From Rhodoferax sp. (GTDB lineage Bacteria; Pseudomonadota; Gammaproteobacteria; Burkholderiales; Burkholderiaceae_C), in the NCBI GenBank assembly GCA_020048255.1, contig JAIFMR010000164.1, positions 1 to 15,102 of the forward strand: DNA of 15,102 nt, written 5' to 3'. The stretch's first letter is position 1; every line of letters starts with the position of its first letter. Under the pieces are notes generated by a model. The model did no database searches. It saw only the letters and a program-made list of their open reading frames with translations, and had not been told where the DNA came from. Position numbers and translations under genes: made by a program. Below are positions 1-7,909 of this stretch, piece by piece.

Positions 1-1983
1 TTGCAGACCACCAGCGCCTTTGCCAAGGTGCGCAGTGCGGTGCAAGCAGCTCAGGCGGCACAGCCTGTGGCGGGCAGTTTGGCTGACCCAGAAGCTGTCT
101 ACCTGGGCATGGTGGGTTTATCGCGAACGCTGTTCGACTTGCTTGATGGGGTCACCGATGACTCTGGGCTGGCGCTAGACCCCGAGCTTGCCACCTATTA
201 TTTAATGAGTGCGGTGATGCAACGTGCGACCTCCATCATTCAATCCACGGTTGAGATTCGCGGTTTGGCCAGAACCGCCTTGAAGGCCGGAAACATCACG
301 CCAGCCAATGCCGCTCGACTACAAGGTTACCTGGCGTTGATGGCTAACGACACCGAGCATGCCAAGCAGTTTCTCACCAAGGTACAGCAAGGTGACGCGG
401 TACACGGTCCCAGGGTGGCGTTGGGTGCCGTTGACACCACCCAGGAATTTCTCAAACAGGCTCAACTGCTGATTCCCGCAGGTGCCACTGCCGTGTCAGG
501 TGATGCTGTGGCCTTTGTGGCCGCAGCCAATGGCTTGCTGGAAAAGCAGTTTGCGCAAGTTCAGAAAAATCTGCAGCTACTCGATGTGATGCTGGCGCAG
601 CGCCAAAACCAGTTGCAGACCAGCTTGATTATGGCGACTGCCGTTACGGCGGTTTTTTTATTGATTGCCGTGTATTTGTTCATCGGTTTTTACGCTGCCA
701 TGGATGGGGGTTTCCGGGCCTTGCGGCATCACCTGATTGCCATGTCCATGGGTGATTTGCGTACACCCATCAAAGCGAAGGGGCGTGACGAAGTCGCCAG
801 CTTACTCAAGGAGTTGTCCAATATGCAGGTGTCGCTGGCCGCGACGGTGCAGCATGTGCAACTGGCCAGCGATTCTGTGGTGCAGTCCAGCTTTGACATT
901 GCACAGGGAACGCAAGACCTGGCCACGCGGACTGAGTCAGCTGCGTCAGCACTGGAGCAGTCTTCCGCAGCTTTGGAGCAAACCAAGGCCACCGTGGCCA
1001 TGACGACCGAGTCCGTGACCAAGGCCTCAAAAATCGCCTCTGACAACGCCAACACCGCCAGCAAGGGGGGTGCTGTCATGCAGGATGTGGCTGACACCAT
1101 GCAACGCATTCAAACCTCGTCGCAAAAAATCAGCGACATCATTGGAGTCATTGACGGGATTGCGTTCCAGACCAATATTCTGGCGCTGAATGCGGCCGTC
1201 GAGGCTGCCCGTGCGGGTGAACAGGGCCGCGGGTTCGCCGTGGTCGCGACCGAAGTACGCGCACTGGCCGGGCGCAGTGCAGCGGCGGCTAAAGAAATCA
1301 AAACCCTGATCACCACCAGCACCGACGAGGTCACCAAAGGTGCCGGTATTGTGGTGGAAGCCAGCGAGCACATGCACCATATTGTGGCCAACGCGGAACT
1401 GGTGAGAAACCTGCTGGACGAAGTGACTCATGGTGCGCGTGAGCAAACCTTGGGCATTGGCCAGATCGGCGACGCTGTGCAGGCGCTCGAGCGCGACACG
1501 CAGGCCAATGCGGCACTGGTGGCGCAAACCGTGTCGGTGGCCAACAGCCAGCGCACATCGGCTCTGCGCATGGCAGCGCAAGTGGACGAATTTCGCCTGC
1601 CCAATGCGGCCCCAGCGGTCTTGCTGGAAGGCATTGATGTGGACGGCATCATCGATGCGCATCGGCAGTGGAAAGTCAAATTACGCGAAGCGATTGAACA
1701 GGGCGACAAAGTCGATGTGGCCACCTTGTCGCGTGACGATTGCTGCGGCTTGGGCAAGTGGATTTACGCTGATGGGCAACGCCTGCGTGAGCGCAGCAGT
1801 TTTGTGGCTTTGGTAGCCAACCATGCCCATTTCCACCAAGTGGCTGGGCGACTGGGGCAGTTGATCAATGAGCAGCGTTATGAGCAGGCCGAAGATGCCC
1901 TGGCCCCCAATACCGAGTTTTCCGATGCCACCAGCGAGGTGATTTCTGTTCTTTCAACAGCCAAGCGCCTGGGCTTTCTCTGA
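1..1983 (+). CDS. Methyl-accepting chemotaxis protein with C-terminal CZB zinc-binding domain (5' end outside window)
   Basis: Chemoreceptor that passes a ligand or redox signal to CheA/CheW. The frame is open at base 1 and only one membrane segment is visible (about residues 209-231), so the first membrane helix and true start lie upstream. Residues 1-208 are a mostly helical, presumably periplasmic, sensor region. A HAMP-like segment follows at about 232-283, then the methylation/signalling domain at about 290-530. Its conserved hairpin tip is at 386-427 (AFQTNILALNAAVEAARAGE is clear). Residues 549-635 are a CZB domain: H554, then C582 in a CGLGKW motif, then H608 and H612 in HAHFH. These four positions fit the usual His-Cys-His-His zinc site. 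The binding-protein gene begins 55 bases downstream on the same strand. Family assignment is certain; the ligand is unknown. Confidence 0.95.
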   Translation: MQTTSAFAKVRSAVQAAQAAQPVAGSLADPEAVYLGMVGLSRTLFDLLDGVTDDSGLALDPELATYYLMSAVMQRATSIIQSTVEIRGLARTALKAGNITPANAARLQGYLALMANDTEHAKQFLTKVQQGDAVHGPRVALGAVDTTQEFLKQAQLLIPAGATAVSGDAVAFVAAANGLLEKQFAQVQKNLQLLDVMLAQRQNQLQTSLIMATAVTAVFLLIAVYLFIGFYAAMDGGFRALRHHLIAMSMGDLRTPIKAKGRDEVASLLKELSNMQVSLAATVQHVQLASDSVVQSSFDIAQGTQDLATRTESAASALEQSSAALEQTKATVAMTTESVTKASKIASDNANTASKGGAVMQDVADTMQRIQTSSQKISDIIGVIDGIAFQTNILALNAAVEAARAGEQGRGFAVVATEVRALAGRSAAAAKEIKTLITTSTDEVTKGAGIVVEASEHMHHIVANAELVRNLLDEVTHGAREQTLGIGQIGDAVQALERDTQANAALVAQTVSVANSQRTSALRMAAQVDEFRLPNAAPAVLLEGIDVDGIIDAHRQWKVKLREAIEQGDKVDVATLSRDDCCGLGKWIYADGQRLRERSSFVALVANHAHFHQVAGRLGQLINEQRYEQAEDALAPNTEFSDATSEVISVLSTAKRLGFL

Positions 1984-2028
1984 GTGGGGTCGGTAGAATT
2001 GACCGGGTTCGAATGATGCGACTGTTCT

Positions 2029-2032
2029 GGAG
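2029..2032 (+). promoter_or_regulatory. Ribosome binding site (GGAG) for the binding-protein gene
   Basis: Three consecutive in-frame ATG codons lie at 2033, 2036 and 2039. GGAG at 2029-2032 abuts the first, is 3 bases from the second and 6 bases from the third. Spacing therefore favours 2039 as the start. Confidence 0.55.
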
Positions 2033-2038
2033 ATGATG

Positions 2039-2959
2039 ATGCACCGCAAACGCTTCGTATTGGGCCTGGGTTCGGTTTTGTTGGTCGCCCCACTGTGGGC
2101 GCAAGCCCCTGCGGTCAAGGTGTTGGCTTTTGCACAAGACACCCTTAAAAATGACTTTCGCAAGGCGCAGCTTGAAGAAGTACGTTCTGAAGTTCTGAAG
2201 CAACCGGGCTGGAAATTTATCTATTCGGATGCCCAGGGGCAGACCTCTTTGCTGATCCGTCAAATTGAGCAATTCACCGCGCAGAAGGTCGATGTGCTGG
2301 TGCTGGGCACCAACGATGAACAGGCGGTGGTACCAGCGGTGCGTCAGGCCCATCAGGCCGGCATTGCCGTGATTGTGCTGGACCGTGGCATCAAAGGCCA
2401 AGATTACAGCAGCTTCATCAATTCAGACAACATCCAGATTGGTGCCATGGGAGCCGAGTTTTTGGCGCGAGAGCTCAAGGGCAAAGGCCAGGTCCTGTTG
2501 TTTGAGGGACTGCAGGCGGCCGATGTGACCCAGCTGCGCAGCAAAGGCTTCCTCGATGTCATGGCGAAGCACCCCGGTATCAAGGTCATCAAGCGTACCG
2601 GCAACTACCTGCGCAAGGATGCCTTGCTGGAGATGGACAAGTTGCTGGCGCAAGGTGTGCGTGTGGATGCCATTTTTGCGGAAAGTGACAGTATGCTCAG
2701 TGGCGTGCGTGTGGCCTTGCAAAATCACAAGGTGGACCCCAAGGGCATCCTCATGGTGGGTTGCGACTACACCAGTGAGGCGCGTGACGCCATCCGCCAG
2801 GGCACGCAAACCGGCTCGGTTTTGTTTCCCCTTGGTGGGAAGATGAGTGTGGACGTCGCCAGGAAGTTGATTGCCAAGGAGACGGTCGCCAAGCATGTCG
2901 TCATTCCCGTGAAATTGATCACACGCGATAACGTTGAACAAAACCAACCGATCTTCTAA
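2039..2959 (+). CDS. Periplasmic sugar-type substrate-binding protein (type I, ribose-binding-protein family), without ABC transporter
   Basis: Secreted type I periplasmic binding protein of the ribose/xylose/AI-2 class, 306 residues from the preferred third ATG (the first ATG at 2033 gives 308). A signal peptide is clear: basic MHRKR, a hydrophobic stretch and an AQA-type cleavage site near residue 23. Counting from the first ATG, it has the family pocket motif LDR (D117, R118) followed by a FINSDN segment, R169 in the hinge region and D245 in MVGCDYT. Positions that carry a pocket Asn and Gln in E. coli ribose-binding protein look replaced (SD around 218-219; F near 265), so the ligand is probably not ribose. 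No permease or ATPase gene is near. The GGDEF-EAL sensor gene starts 14 bases downstream, so the likely job is presenting a ligand to a membrane sensor, as LuxP does for LuxQ. That role is inference. Confidence 0.88.
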   Translation: MHRKRFVLGLGSVLLVAPLWAQAPAVKVLAFAQDTLKNDFRKAQLEEVRSEVLKQPGWKFIYSDAQGQTSLLIRQIEQFTAQKVDVLVLGTNDEQAVVPAVRQAHQAGIAVIVLDRGIKGQDYSSFINSDNIQIGAMGAEFLARELKGKGQVLLFEGLQAADVTQLRSKGFLDVMAKHPGIKVIKRTGNYLRKDALLEMDKLLAQGVRVDAIFAESDSMLSGVRVALQNHKVDPKGILMVGCDYTSEARDAIRQGTQTGSVLFPLGGKMSVDVARKLIAKETVAKHVVIPVKLITRDNVEQNQPIF

Positions 2960-2973
2960 GTGACCCGCTGTTC

Positions 2974-5508
2974 ATGTTGGTCCTAGAAAAGCTACACCTC
3001 ACGTTCTCCAACAAGCTCTCTACCAAGCTGGCGGTCTGGGTTACGCTAGCGGTGCTTTGCTCCACCTTGGTGCTGGGTGTTTCCTTTGATCTGTTCTTAC
3101 AAGCCACGTTCCTGGACACCACCGCCACGCGCATGGCACATGCCTACCAACGCTTGTCTTTCAACCTGGAGCGCATGGAGCAGCAGCTGCAAAAGACAGC
3201 GTCTTTGGCTGCATCAGACGAGCTCTTGCTGGCCTCGGTTGAGTTGATCAACCGCTACCAGGACAAAGCAGCCTACAACACCTTCTTGCTGGATGAAGAA
3301 AAAAAGAGTTTGTCGCTGGCCCTGCTGGAGCGTGTCAAGCTCTCGCAGAGCAGCCACTTCGCCATTTATGACCAGAACCGCGAACTCATCGCATTTGCCT
3401 ACCAGCAGGGCAGCGAACTGCGCCACGGTTACCAAAGTTTTGCTGATCCGCAAGCCCGTATCTGGACGCGCCGCGAGGGTGAGTCGGACTACCAGGTCCA
3501 GGCCTTGCCAGCCGATGGCAGCATTCCTTTGTTGCACGCGGACGTGGTCCCCGGCGAGGCGCTTGAAAAACAGGGCTTGACGCTCTATCGCCGCCTGGGT
3601 GAGCGTCTCATGCTGCAGCGTCACCAGAACGTCGTGGATGTCCGCAGCGGTCGTCGTCTGTTGTCGCTGGATCTGGCTCATGTGGTGGATGCCGACCTGT
3701 TTGTGACTTTGTCCAAAGACCTCGATCTGGAATTGCGTATGGTGTTTGACCATGCTTTGGCCGCCCAAGCACAGTGGCTGGGCAAACGCTCTGAAAAAGA
3801 ACCAGTCCAAGTGTCCGACACCGGTGGCAGCTATGTCGGCCTGATGAAGACACAAGTGGGTGCCAGCTCGGCCTATTTTTCCATCACGTTGGACAAAGCC
3901 AAAGAAAATGCGGCAGTCAATGCCTACCGTTTGCGCTTTGCCGTGTTGGGCTTGTTCATTGCACTGTTGATGTTGGGCTTCATGCGTGCGGTGCTGATGC
4001 GCAGCTTGGCGCGGCCACTGGGCGCCTTGATGGGGCAAATTCAGCGCATCAAGCAGGGTGACTACACCCCACAGCCTCACGTCAGCAGCGGGGATGAGCT
4101 GGAAACCATCTCGCGCAGCGTCAATGTTCTGGCGCAGGCGGTGCAAGAGCGCGAGGCCGCGCTGGAGCAGGCGCGCAAGGCGGAAGAGTATTTGTCGCGC
4201 CATGATGTGCTCACGGGGCTGCCCAACACACGGTTTTTGCATGATCGCATGACCCATGCGATCGACCTGGCCAAGCGCACACAGACGCAGTTGGCCTTGC
4301 TGTTTGTCGATCTGGATCAGTTCAAAATGGTCAACGACACTTTGGGGCACCCGGTGGGCGACCTGCTGCTGTCCCGCATTGCCGAGCGTTTTTCTCACCA
4401 TACCCGTAGCACCGACACGCTGGCGCGCATCGGCGGTGACGAGTTCAATGTTCTGATTGAAAACCTGCATTCGCAAGCCGAGCTGGAGGTGGTGGTCGCC
4501 AAATACCTGACCCTGTTCCAGCAACCTTTTGAGTGTGGCGAGCACGCCTTGAGCATCACCGGCAGCATCGGCGTGGCGATGTTTCCCAGGGATGGCCAGG
4601 ACACGGTGACCCTGCTCAAGCATGCCGACCTGGCCGTCTATGCAGCCAAGGAAAGCGGTCGCAACACCAGCCGTTTTTTTTCAACCGAGCTGTCGGACTT
4701 GGCGGGAGCCCGTGCTGACATGATTCATGATCTGAAGGCGGCGATTCTGGAGGGGGATCAGTTTGAGCTGTATTACCAACCCAAGGTTCAGGCCGACACC
4801 GGCCGAGTGGTCTCGGCAGAAGCCTTGATCCGCTGGCATCGGCCGGGCGTCGGGTTGGAGTCGCCCGTCAATTTCATCCCAGTGGCCGAAGAGACGCGCC
4901 AGATCATTCCGATTGGGGATTGGATCATTGCCCAAGCGTGTCGGGATCTGGTCCGAATGCAGCGCGAAGGTCTGCAACTCGCGCACTTAAGCATCAACGT
5001 GTCCAATGTGCAGATGCACGGCCACAATTTGCAGGAGGTGATCCAGCAGGCTCTGGATCAATATGGACTGTCTGCTCATCAGCTGGAACTGGAAATGACC
5101 GAAAGTTATCTGGCTAAGGACACGGACGTGGCCATCGAGTCCTTGCATGTCTTCAGGCATATGGGCCTGGCCTTGTCGATTGATGACTTTGGCACCGGTT
5201 ACTCGTCGCTCAGCTACCTAAAGAAATTGCCCTTTACGCGCCTGAAAATCGACAAATCTTTTGTGGATGGGCTGCCCGACGACGCCGACAGCGCCATGGT
5301 GGTGCGAGCCATTGTGGGCTTGGCGAAAAACTTTGGTCTGGCGATCACCGCAGAAGGTGTGGAGCGCCAGGAGCAACTGCAATTTTTGCGCAGCCTGGAT
5401 TGCGACGAGATTCAGGGCTATTACTACGCACAACCCTTTGCCATGGCTGAATTCATTGCGTTTTGCCACGCCAATCAGGGCGTAACAGTACCCGTGATAG
5501 ATGCCTAA
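2974..5508 (+). CDS. Membrane GGDEF-EAL c-di-GMP protein with periplasmic sensor domain
   Basis: Predicted c-di-GMP synthase/phosphodiesterase of 844 residues. Order: membrane helix about 20-43, periplasmic sensor region about 44-318 (Cache-like), second helix about 320-340, HAMP about 341-395, short coiled coil, GGDEF domain about 405-570, EAL domain about 580-830. The GGDEF motif is intact at 487-491 and is preceded by an RSTD inhibitory-site motif at 478-481 with the usual five-residue gap. The EAL side also looks complete: EAL 616-618, SINVS 673-677, the E of LEMTES near 708, DDFGTGYSS 737-745, K758 in LKIDKSF, EGVE 794-797 and Q814. Either activity, or a switch between them, is possible. 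It directly follows the binding-protein gene with a 14-base gap and no obvious ribosome binding site, suggesting shared transcription. Layout resembles the NspS/MbaA pair of Vibrio cholerae; the analogy is inference. Confidence 0.93.
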   Translation: MLVLEKLHLTFSNKLSTKLAVWVTLAVLCSTLVLGVSFDLFLQATFLDTTATRMAHAYQRLSFNLERMEQQLQKTASLAASDELLLASVELINRYQDKAAYNTFLLDEEKKSLSLALLERVKLSQSSHFAIYDQNRELIAFAYQQGSELRHGYQSFADPQARIWTRREGESDYQVQALPADGSIPLLHADVVPGEALEKQGLTLYRRLGERLMLQRHQNVVDVRSGRRLLSLDLAHVVDADLFVTLSKDLDLELRMVFDHALAAQAQWLGKRSEKEPVQVSDTGGSYVGLMKTQVGASSAYFSITLDKAKENAAVNAYRLRFAVLGLFIALLMLGFMRAVLMRSLARPLGALMGQIQRIKQGDYTPQPHVSSGDELETISRSVNVLAQAVQEREAALEQARKAEEYLSRHDVLTGLPNTRFLHDRMTHAIDLAKRTQTQLALLFVDLDQFKMVNDTLGHPVGDLLLSRIAERFSHHTRSTDTLARIGGDEFNVLIENLHSQAELEVVVAKYLTLFQQPFECGEHALSITGSIGVAMFPRDGQDTVTLLKHADLAVYAAKESGRNTSRFFSTELSDLAGARADMIHDLKAAILEGDQFELYYQPKVQADTGRVVSAEALIRWHRPGVGLESPVNFIPVAEETRQIIPIGDWIIAQACRDLVRMQREGLQLAHLSINVSNVQMHGHNLQEVIQQALDQYGLSAHQLELEMTESYLAKDTDVAIESLHVFRHMGLALSIDDFGTGYSSLSYLKKLPFTRLKIDKSFVDGLPDDADSAMVVRAIVGLAKNFGLAITAEGVERQEQLQFLRSLDCDEIQGYYYAQPFAMAEFIAFCHANQGVTVPVIDA

Positions 5509-5514
5509 AGGCCG

Positions 5515-5544
5515 CTAGTCTTTATGGATGCTGTGTCAATAGCT
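5515..5544 (-). repeat. Degenerate dispersed intergenic repeat, copy B
   Basis: Read on the minus strand from 5544 to 5515 this begins AGCTATT and ends CTAG with 23 bases after AGCTATT. The copy at 14481-14510 on the plus strand has the same start, end and spacing and agrees at 13 of those 23 bases, including ATAA close to the end. It lies between two convergent genes. It resembles a short palindromic element I recall from many Comamonadaceae intergenic regions; no search was run. Confidence 0.5.
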
Positions 5545-5572
5545 CCTCATTAAGAAGCACACCAGGCGCAGT

Positions 5573-6043
5573 TCAGGGGGCTGTTTTAGGTACTTCACGC
5601 GGCCGGCCCTTGTCGTCCAGCGCCACATACGTCAGAGATGCCTCGGTGACTTTGGTGTATTTGCCCTGGGCGCGAAAATTTTCTGCGTAAACCTCGACCT
5701 TGACCGTGATGGACGTGCGGCCAATGCGGATCAAGCGGGAATAAAACGACAAGATGTCACCGACCCGCACCGGTTGTTTGAAGATAAATTCGTTCACAGC
5801 AACCGTGGCCATGCGGCCCCCGGCATAACGCGCCGGAATCACCGCGCCGGCCAGATCCACCTGGGCCATGACCCAGCCACCAAAAATGTCACCGTTTTGA
5901 TTGCAATCGCGCGGCATGGGGATGACTTTGAGCACCAGTTCCTCGTCCAATGGCAAGGACACCCAGGGCGGCGCTGCGGCGTCCTGGGTCGGGGAATCGA
6001 GTGGGGTGTTGGCAGACATGGGCACAATCGGGGATGAGTTCAT
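5573..6043 (-). CDS. yciA: YciA-type acyl-CoA thioesterase (hotdog fold)
   Basis: Cytosolic thioesterase that hydrolyses acyl-CoA to free acid and CoA. The 156-residue protein carries the YciA/BACH hallmark: MPRD at 43-46, then NGDIFGGW at 50-57, with the Asp (D52) as the family's catalytic residue. VAVNEFIF at 81-88 and VGDILSFYS at 94-102 are also typical. The first 28 residues are a low-complexity extension beyond the usual YciA start. A second in-frame ATG (residue 9, base 6019) is an equally good start, since neither has a visible ribosome binding site. The gene is divergent from the Atm1-type exporter, whose likely start at 6062 is only 18 bases away, so promoters must overlap coding sequence. 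It converges with the GGDEF-EAL gene. Confidence 0.9.
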   Translation of the reverse strand: MNSSPIVPMSANTPLDSPTQDAAAPPWVSLPLDEELVLKVIPMPRDCNQNGDIFGGWVMAQVDLAGAVIPARYAGGRMATVAVNEFIFKQPVRVGDILSFYSRLIRIGRTSITVKVEVYAENFRAQGKYTKVTEASLTYVALDDKGRPREVPKTAP

Positions 6044-6046
6044 TCT

Positions 6047-6052
6047 GAGAGA
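6047..6052 (+). promoter_or_regulatory. Ribosome binding site (GAGAGA) for the ABC exporter
   Basis: This purine run lies 9 bases before ATG 6062 but directly abuts the possible TTG start at 6053. Spacing therefore selects 6062. Confidence 0.45.
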
Positions 6053-6061
6053 TTGTCACCC

Positions 6062-7891
6062 ATGCGCCGTCCTGGCGAATCTGCCCCCCCTGTTACCTCT
6101 GGTTCATCCGCAGCCCCTGCTGCTATGGCCACAACGCGCTCTGACTGGAGCACCCTCAAACGCCTGTTTCCCTATCTGTGGGAATACAAGTGGCGGGTGA
6201 TGTTTGCGTTGGCCTTCATGGTGGGCGCCAAGTCGGCCAATGTGGGTGTGCCACTGCTGCTCAAGGAGCTGGTTGACACCATGAACCCCAAGGGGGCCTC
6301 TGGCATGCAGGCGTTGCTGGTGGTGCCGCTGGGCTTGTTGGTGGCCTATGGCCTGTTGCGGTTGTCCACATCGGTGTTTACCGAGTTGCGGGAACTGATC
6401 TTTTCCAAAGCCACCGAGGGGGCTTCACGCAGCATCAGCCTGCAGGTGTTTCGCCATTTACATGCCCTGAGCCTGCGCTTTCATCTGGAGCGCCAAACCG
6501 GCGGTATGACGCGTGACATTGAGCGCGGTACCCGCGCCGTGCACTCGCTGATCAGTTACTCGCTCTACAGCGTCTTTCCCACGCTGATCGAGGTGGCGAT
6601 GGTGCTGACCCTGCTGGCGGTCAAATTTGACATCTGGTTCGCCTGGATCACCATCCTGGCGCTGGTGGTGTACATCAGCTTCACCATTATGGTGACCGAG
6701 TGGCGCAACCAGTTTCGCAAGCAAATGAATGAGCTGGACTCGACAGCCCATAGCCGGGCCATTGACTCCTTGCTGAACTACGAGACCGTGAAATACTTTA
6801 ACAACGAGGAGTTTGAAGCCCGTCGTTACGACGACAACCTGGTGCGTTACCGCAAGGCGGCCATCAAGAGCCAAAGCACCTTGAGCATTCTCAACACCGG
6901 GCAGCAGCTCATCATTGCCACCGGCCTGGTCGCCATGCTGTGGCGCGCCACGCAAGGGGTGGTGGACGGCCGCATGACGCTGGGCGACTTGGTGATGGTC
7001 AACGCATTCATGATCCAGCTGTACATTCCGCTGGGTTTTCTGGGAGTGCTGTACCGGGAGATCAAACAAAGCCTGACCGACCTGGACAAAATGTTCACCC
7101 TGATGGAGCGCGAACGTGAGGTGGCCGATGTGCCAGGTGCCCAAGCCTTGCAGGTGCAAGACGCCAACGTGCGCTTCAATCATGTGTATTTTGCCTACGA
7201 CCCGGCGCGGCCGATTCTGCATGACATCAGTTTTGAGATCCCGGCCGGCAAGACGGTGGCCGTGGTGGGGCCCTCGGGCTCGGGCAAGTCCACGCTGGCG
7301 CGGCTTCTGTTCCGGTTTTACGACGTGCAGCAAGGCCAGATTCTGATCGCCGGGCAAGACATCAAGCAGGTGACCCAGGCCAGCGTGCGTCAGGCCATCG
7401 GCATCGTGCCGCAAGACACGGTGCTGTTCAACGACACGGTGGAGTACAACATTGCCTACGGCAAACCAGGGGCCACGCGCGAGCAGGTGATTGACGCGGC
7501 ACAGTCGGCGCATATCCACAGCTTCATCAGCGCCACGCCCAAAGGCTACGACACCATGGTGGGTGAGCGCGGGCTGAAACTGTCCGGGGGCGAAAAACAG
7601 CGCGTGGCGATTGCCCGGACCTTGCTCAAAAATCCGCCGATATTGATTTTTGATGAAGCCACCTCCGCTTTGGACAGTGCCAACGAGCGTGCCATTCAGG
7701 CCGAGTTGCAGAGTGTGGCCCAAAATAAAACCACGCTGGTGATTGCTCACCGCTTGTCGACCGTGGTGGATGCCCACGAGATTCTGGTGATGGACGCCGG
7801 GCACATTCTGGAGCGCGGTACCCATGCGAACTTGCTGGCCATGAATGGACGCTACGCCTCCATGTGGGCATTGCAGCAATCATCTGAGTGA
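6062..7891 (+). CDS. Atm1-type (ABCB7/HMT1-like) ABC exporter, fused membrane and ATPase domains
   Basis: Half-transporter that would dimerise in the inner membrane and export glutathione-linked substrates (glutathione disulfide, persulfide or metal conjugates) using ATP. Residues here are numbered from a TTG at 6053; the preferred ATG 6062 removes three, giving 609. The membrane domain (about 45-335) shows Atm1 hallmarks: NYETVKYFNNEEF at 242-254, NTGQQ at 281-285 where glutathione binds in the family, and LGFLGVLYREIKQS at 327-340. The ATPase domain has Walker A GPSGSGKST at 406-414, a Q-loop (VPQD 452-455), signature LSGGE at 510-514, Walker B LIFDEATSALDS at 531-542 and the H-loop H566. 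All catalytic elements are intact. A run of seven C at 6084-6090 lies in the poorly conserved leader, and ATG 6125 is a possible downstream start. Confidence 0.94.
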   Translation: MRRPGESAPPVTSGSSAAPAAMATTRSDWSTLKRLFPYLWEYKWRVMFALAFMVGAKSANVGVPLLLKELVDTMNPKGASGMQALLVVPLGLLVAYGLLRLSTSVFTELRELIFSKATEGASRSISLQVFRHLHALSLRFHLERQTGGMTRDIERGTRAVHSLISYSLYSVFPTLIEVAMVLTLLAVKFDIWFAWITILALVVYISFTIMVTEWRNQFRKQMNELDSTAHSRAIDSLLNYETVKYFNNEEFEARRYDDNLVRYRKAAIKSQSTLSILNTGQQLIIATGLVAMLWRATQGVVDGRMTLGDLVMVNAFMIQLYIPLGFLGVLYREIKQSLTDLDKMFTLMEREREVADVPGAQALQVQDANVRFNHVYFAYDPARPILHDISFEIPAGKTVAVVGPSGSGKSTLARLLFRFYDVQQGQILIAGQDIKQVTQASVRQAIGIVPQDTVLFNDTVEYNIAYGKPGATREQVIDAAQSAHIHSFISATPKGYDTMVGERGLKLSGGEKQRVAIARTLLKNPPILIFDEATSALDSANERAIQAELQSVAQNKTTLVIAHRLSTVVDAHEILVMDAGHILERGTHANLLAMNGRYASMWALQQSSE

Positions 7892-7909
7892 TTGTGCGGT
7901 AACCGAACC

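Noticed and set aside
1984..2028. Possible terminator or promoter between chemoreceptor and binding-protein genes
   Set aside because: Only a four-base stem (GGTC/GACC) without a T-run is present, and a lone TTGACC has no matching -10 at proper spacing.
3214..4623. Long minus-strand open frame (469 codons) inside the GGDEF-EAL gene
   Set aside because: Same low-quality composition, no recognisable motif, and fully covered by a well-supported gene on the other strand.
6084..6090. Run of seven C near the start of the ABC exporter as a phase-variation site
   Set aside because: It lies in a non-conserved leader, and a downstream in-frame ATG at 6125 could still give a full transporter, so switching is not convincing.
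6458..7879. Long minus-strand open frame (473 codons) inside the ABC exporter gene
   Set aside because: His/Gln/Arg-rich antisense shadow of the exporter with no family signature.
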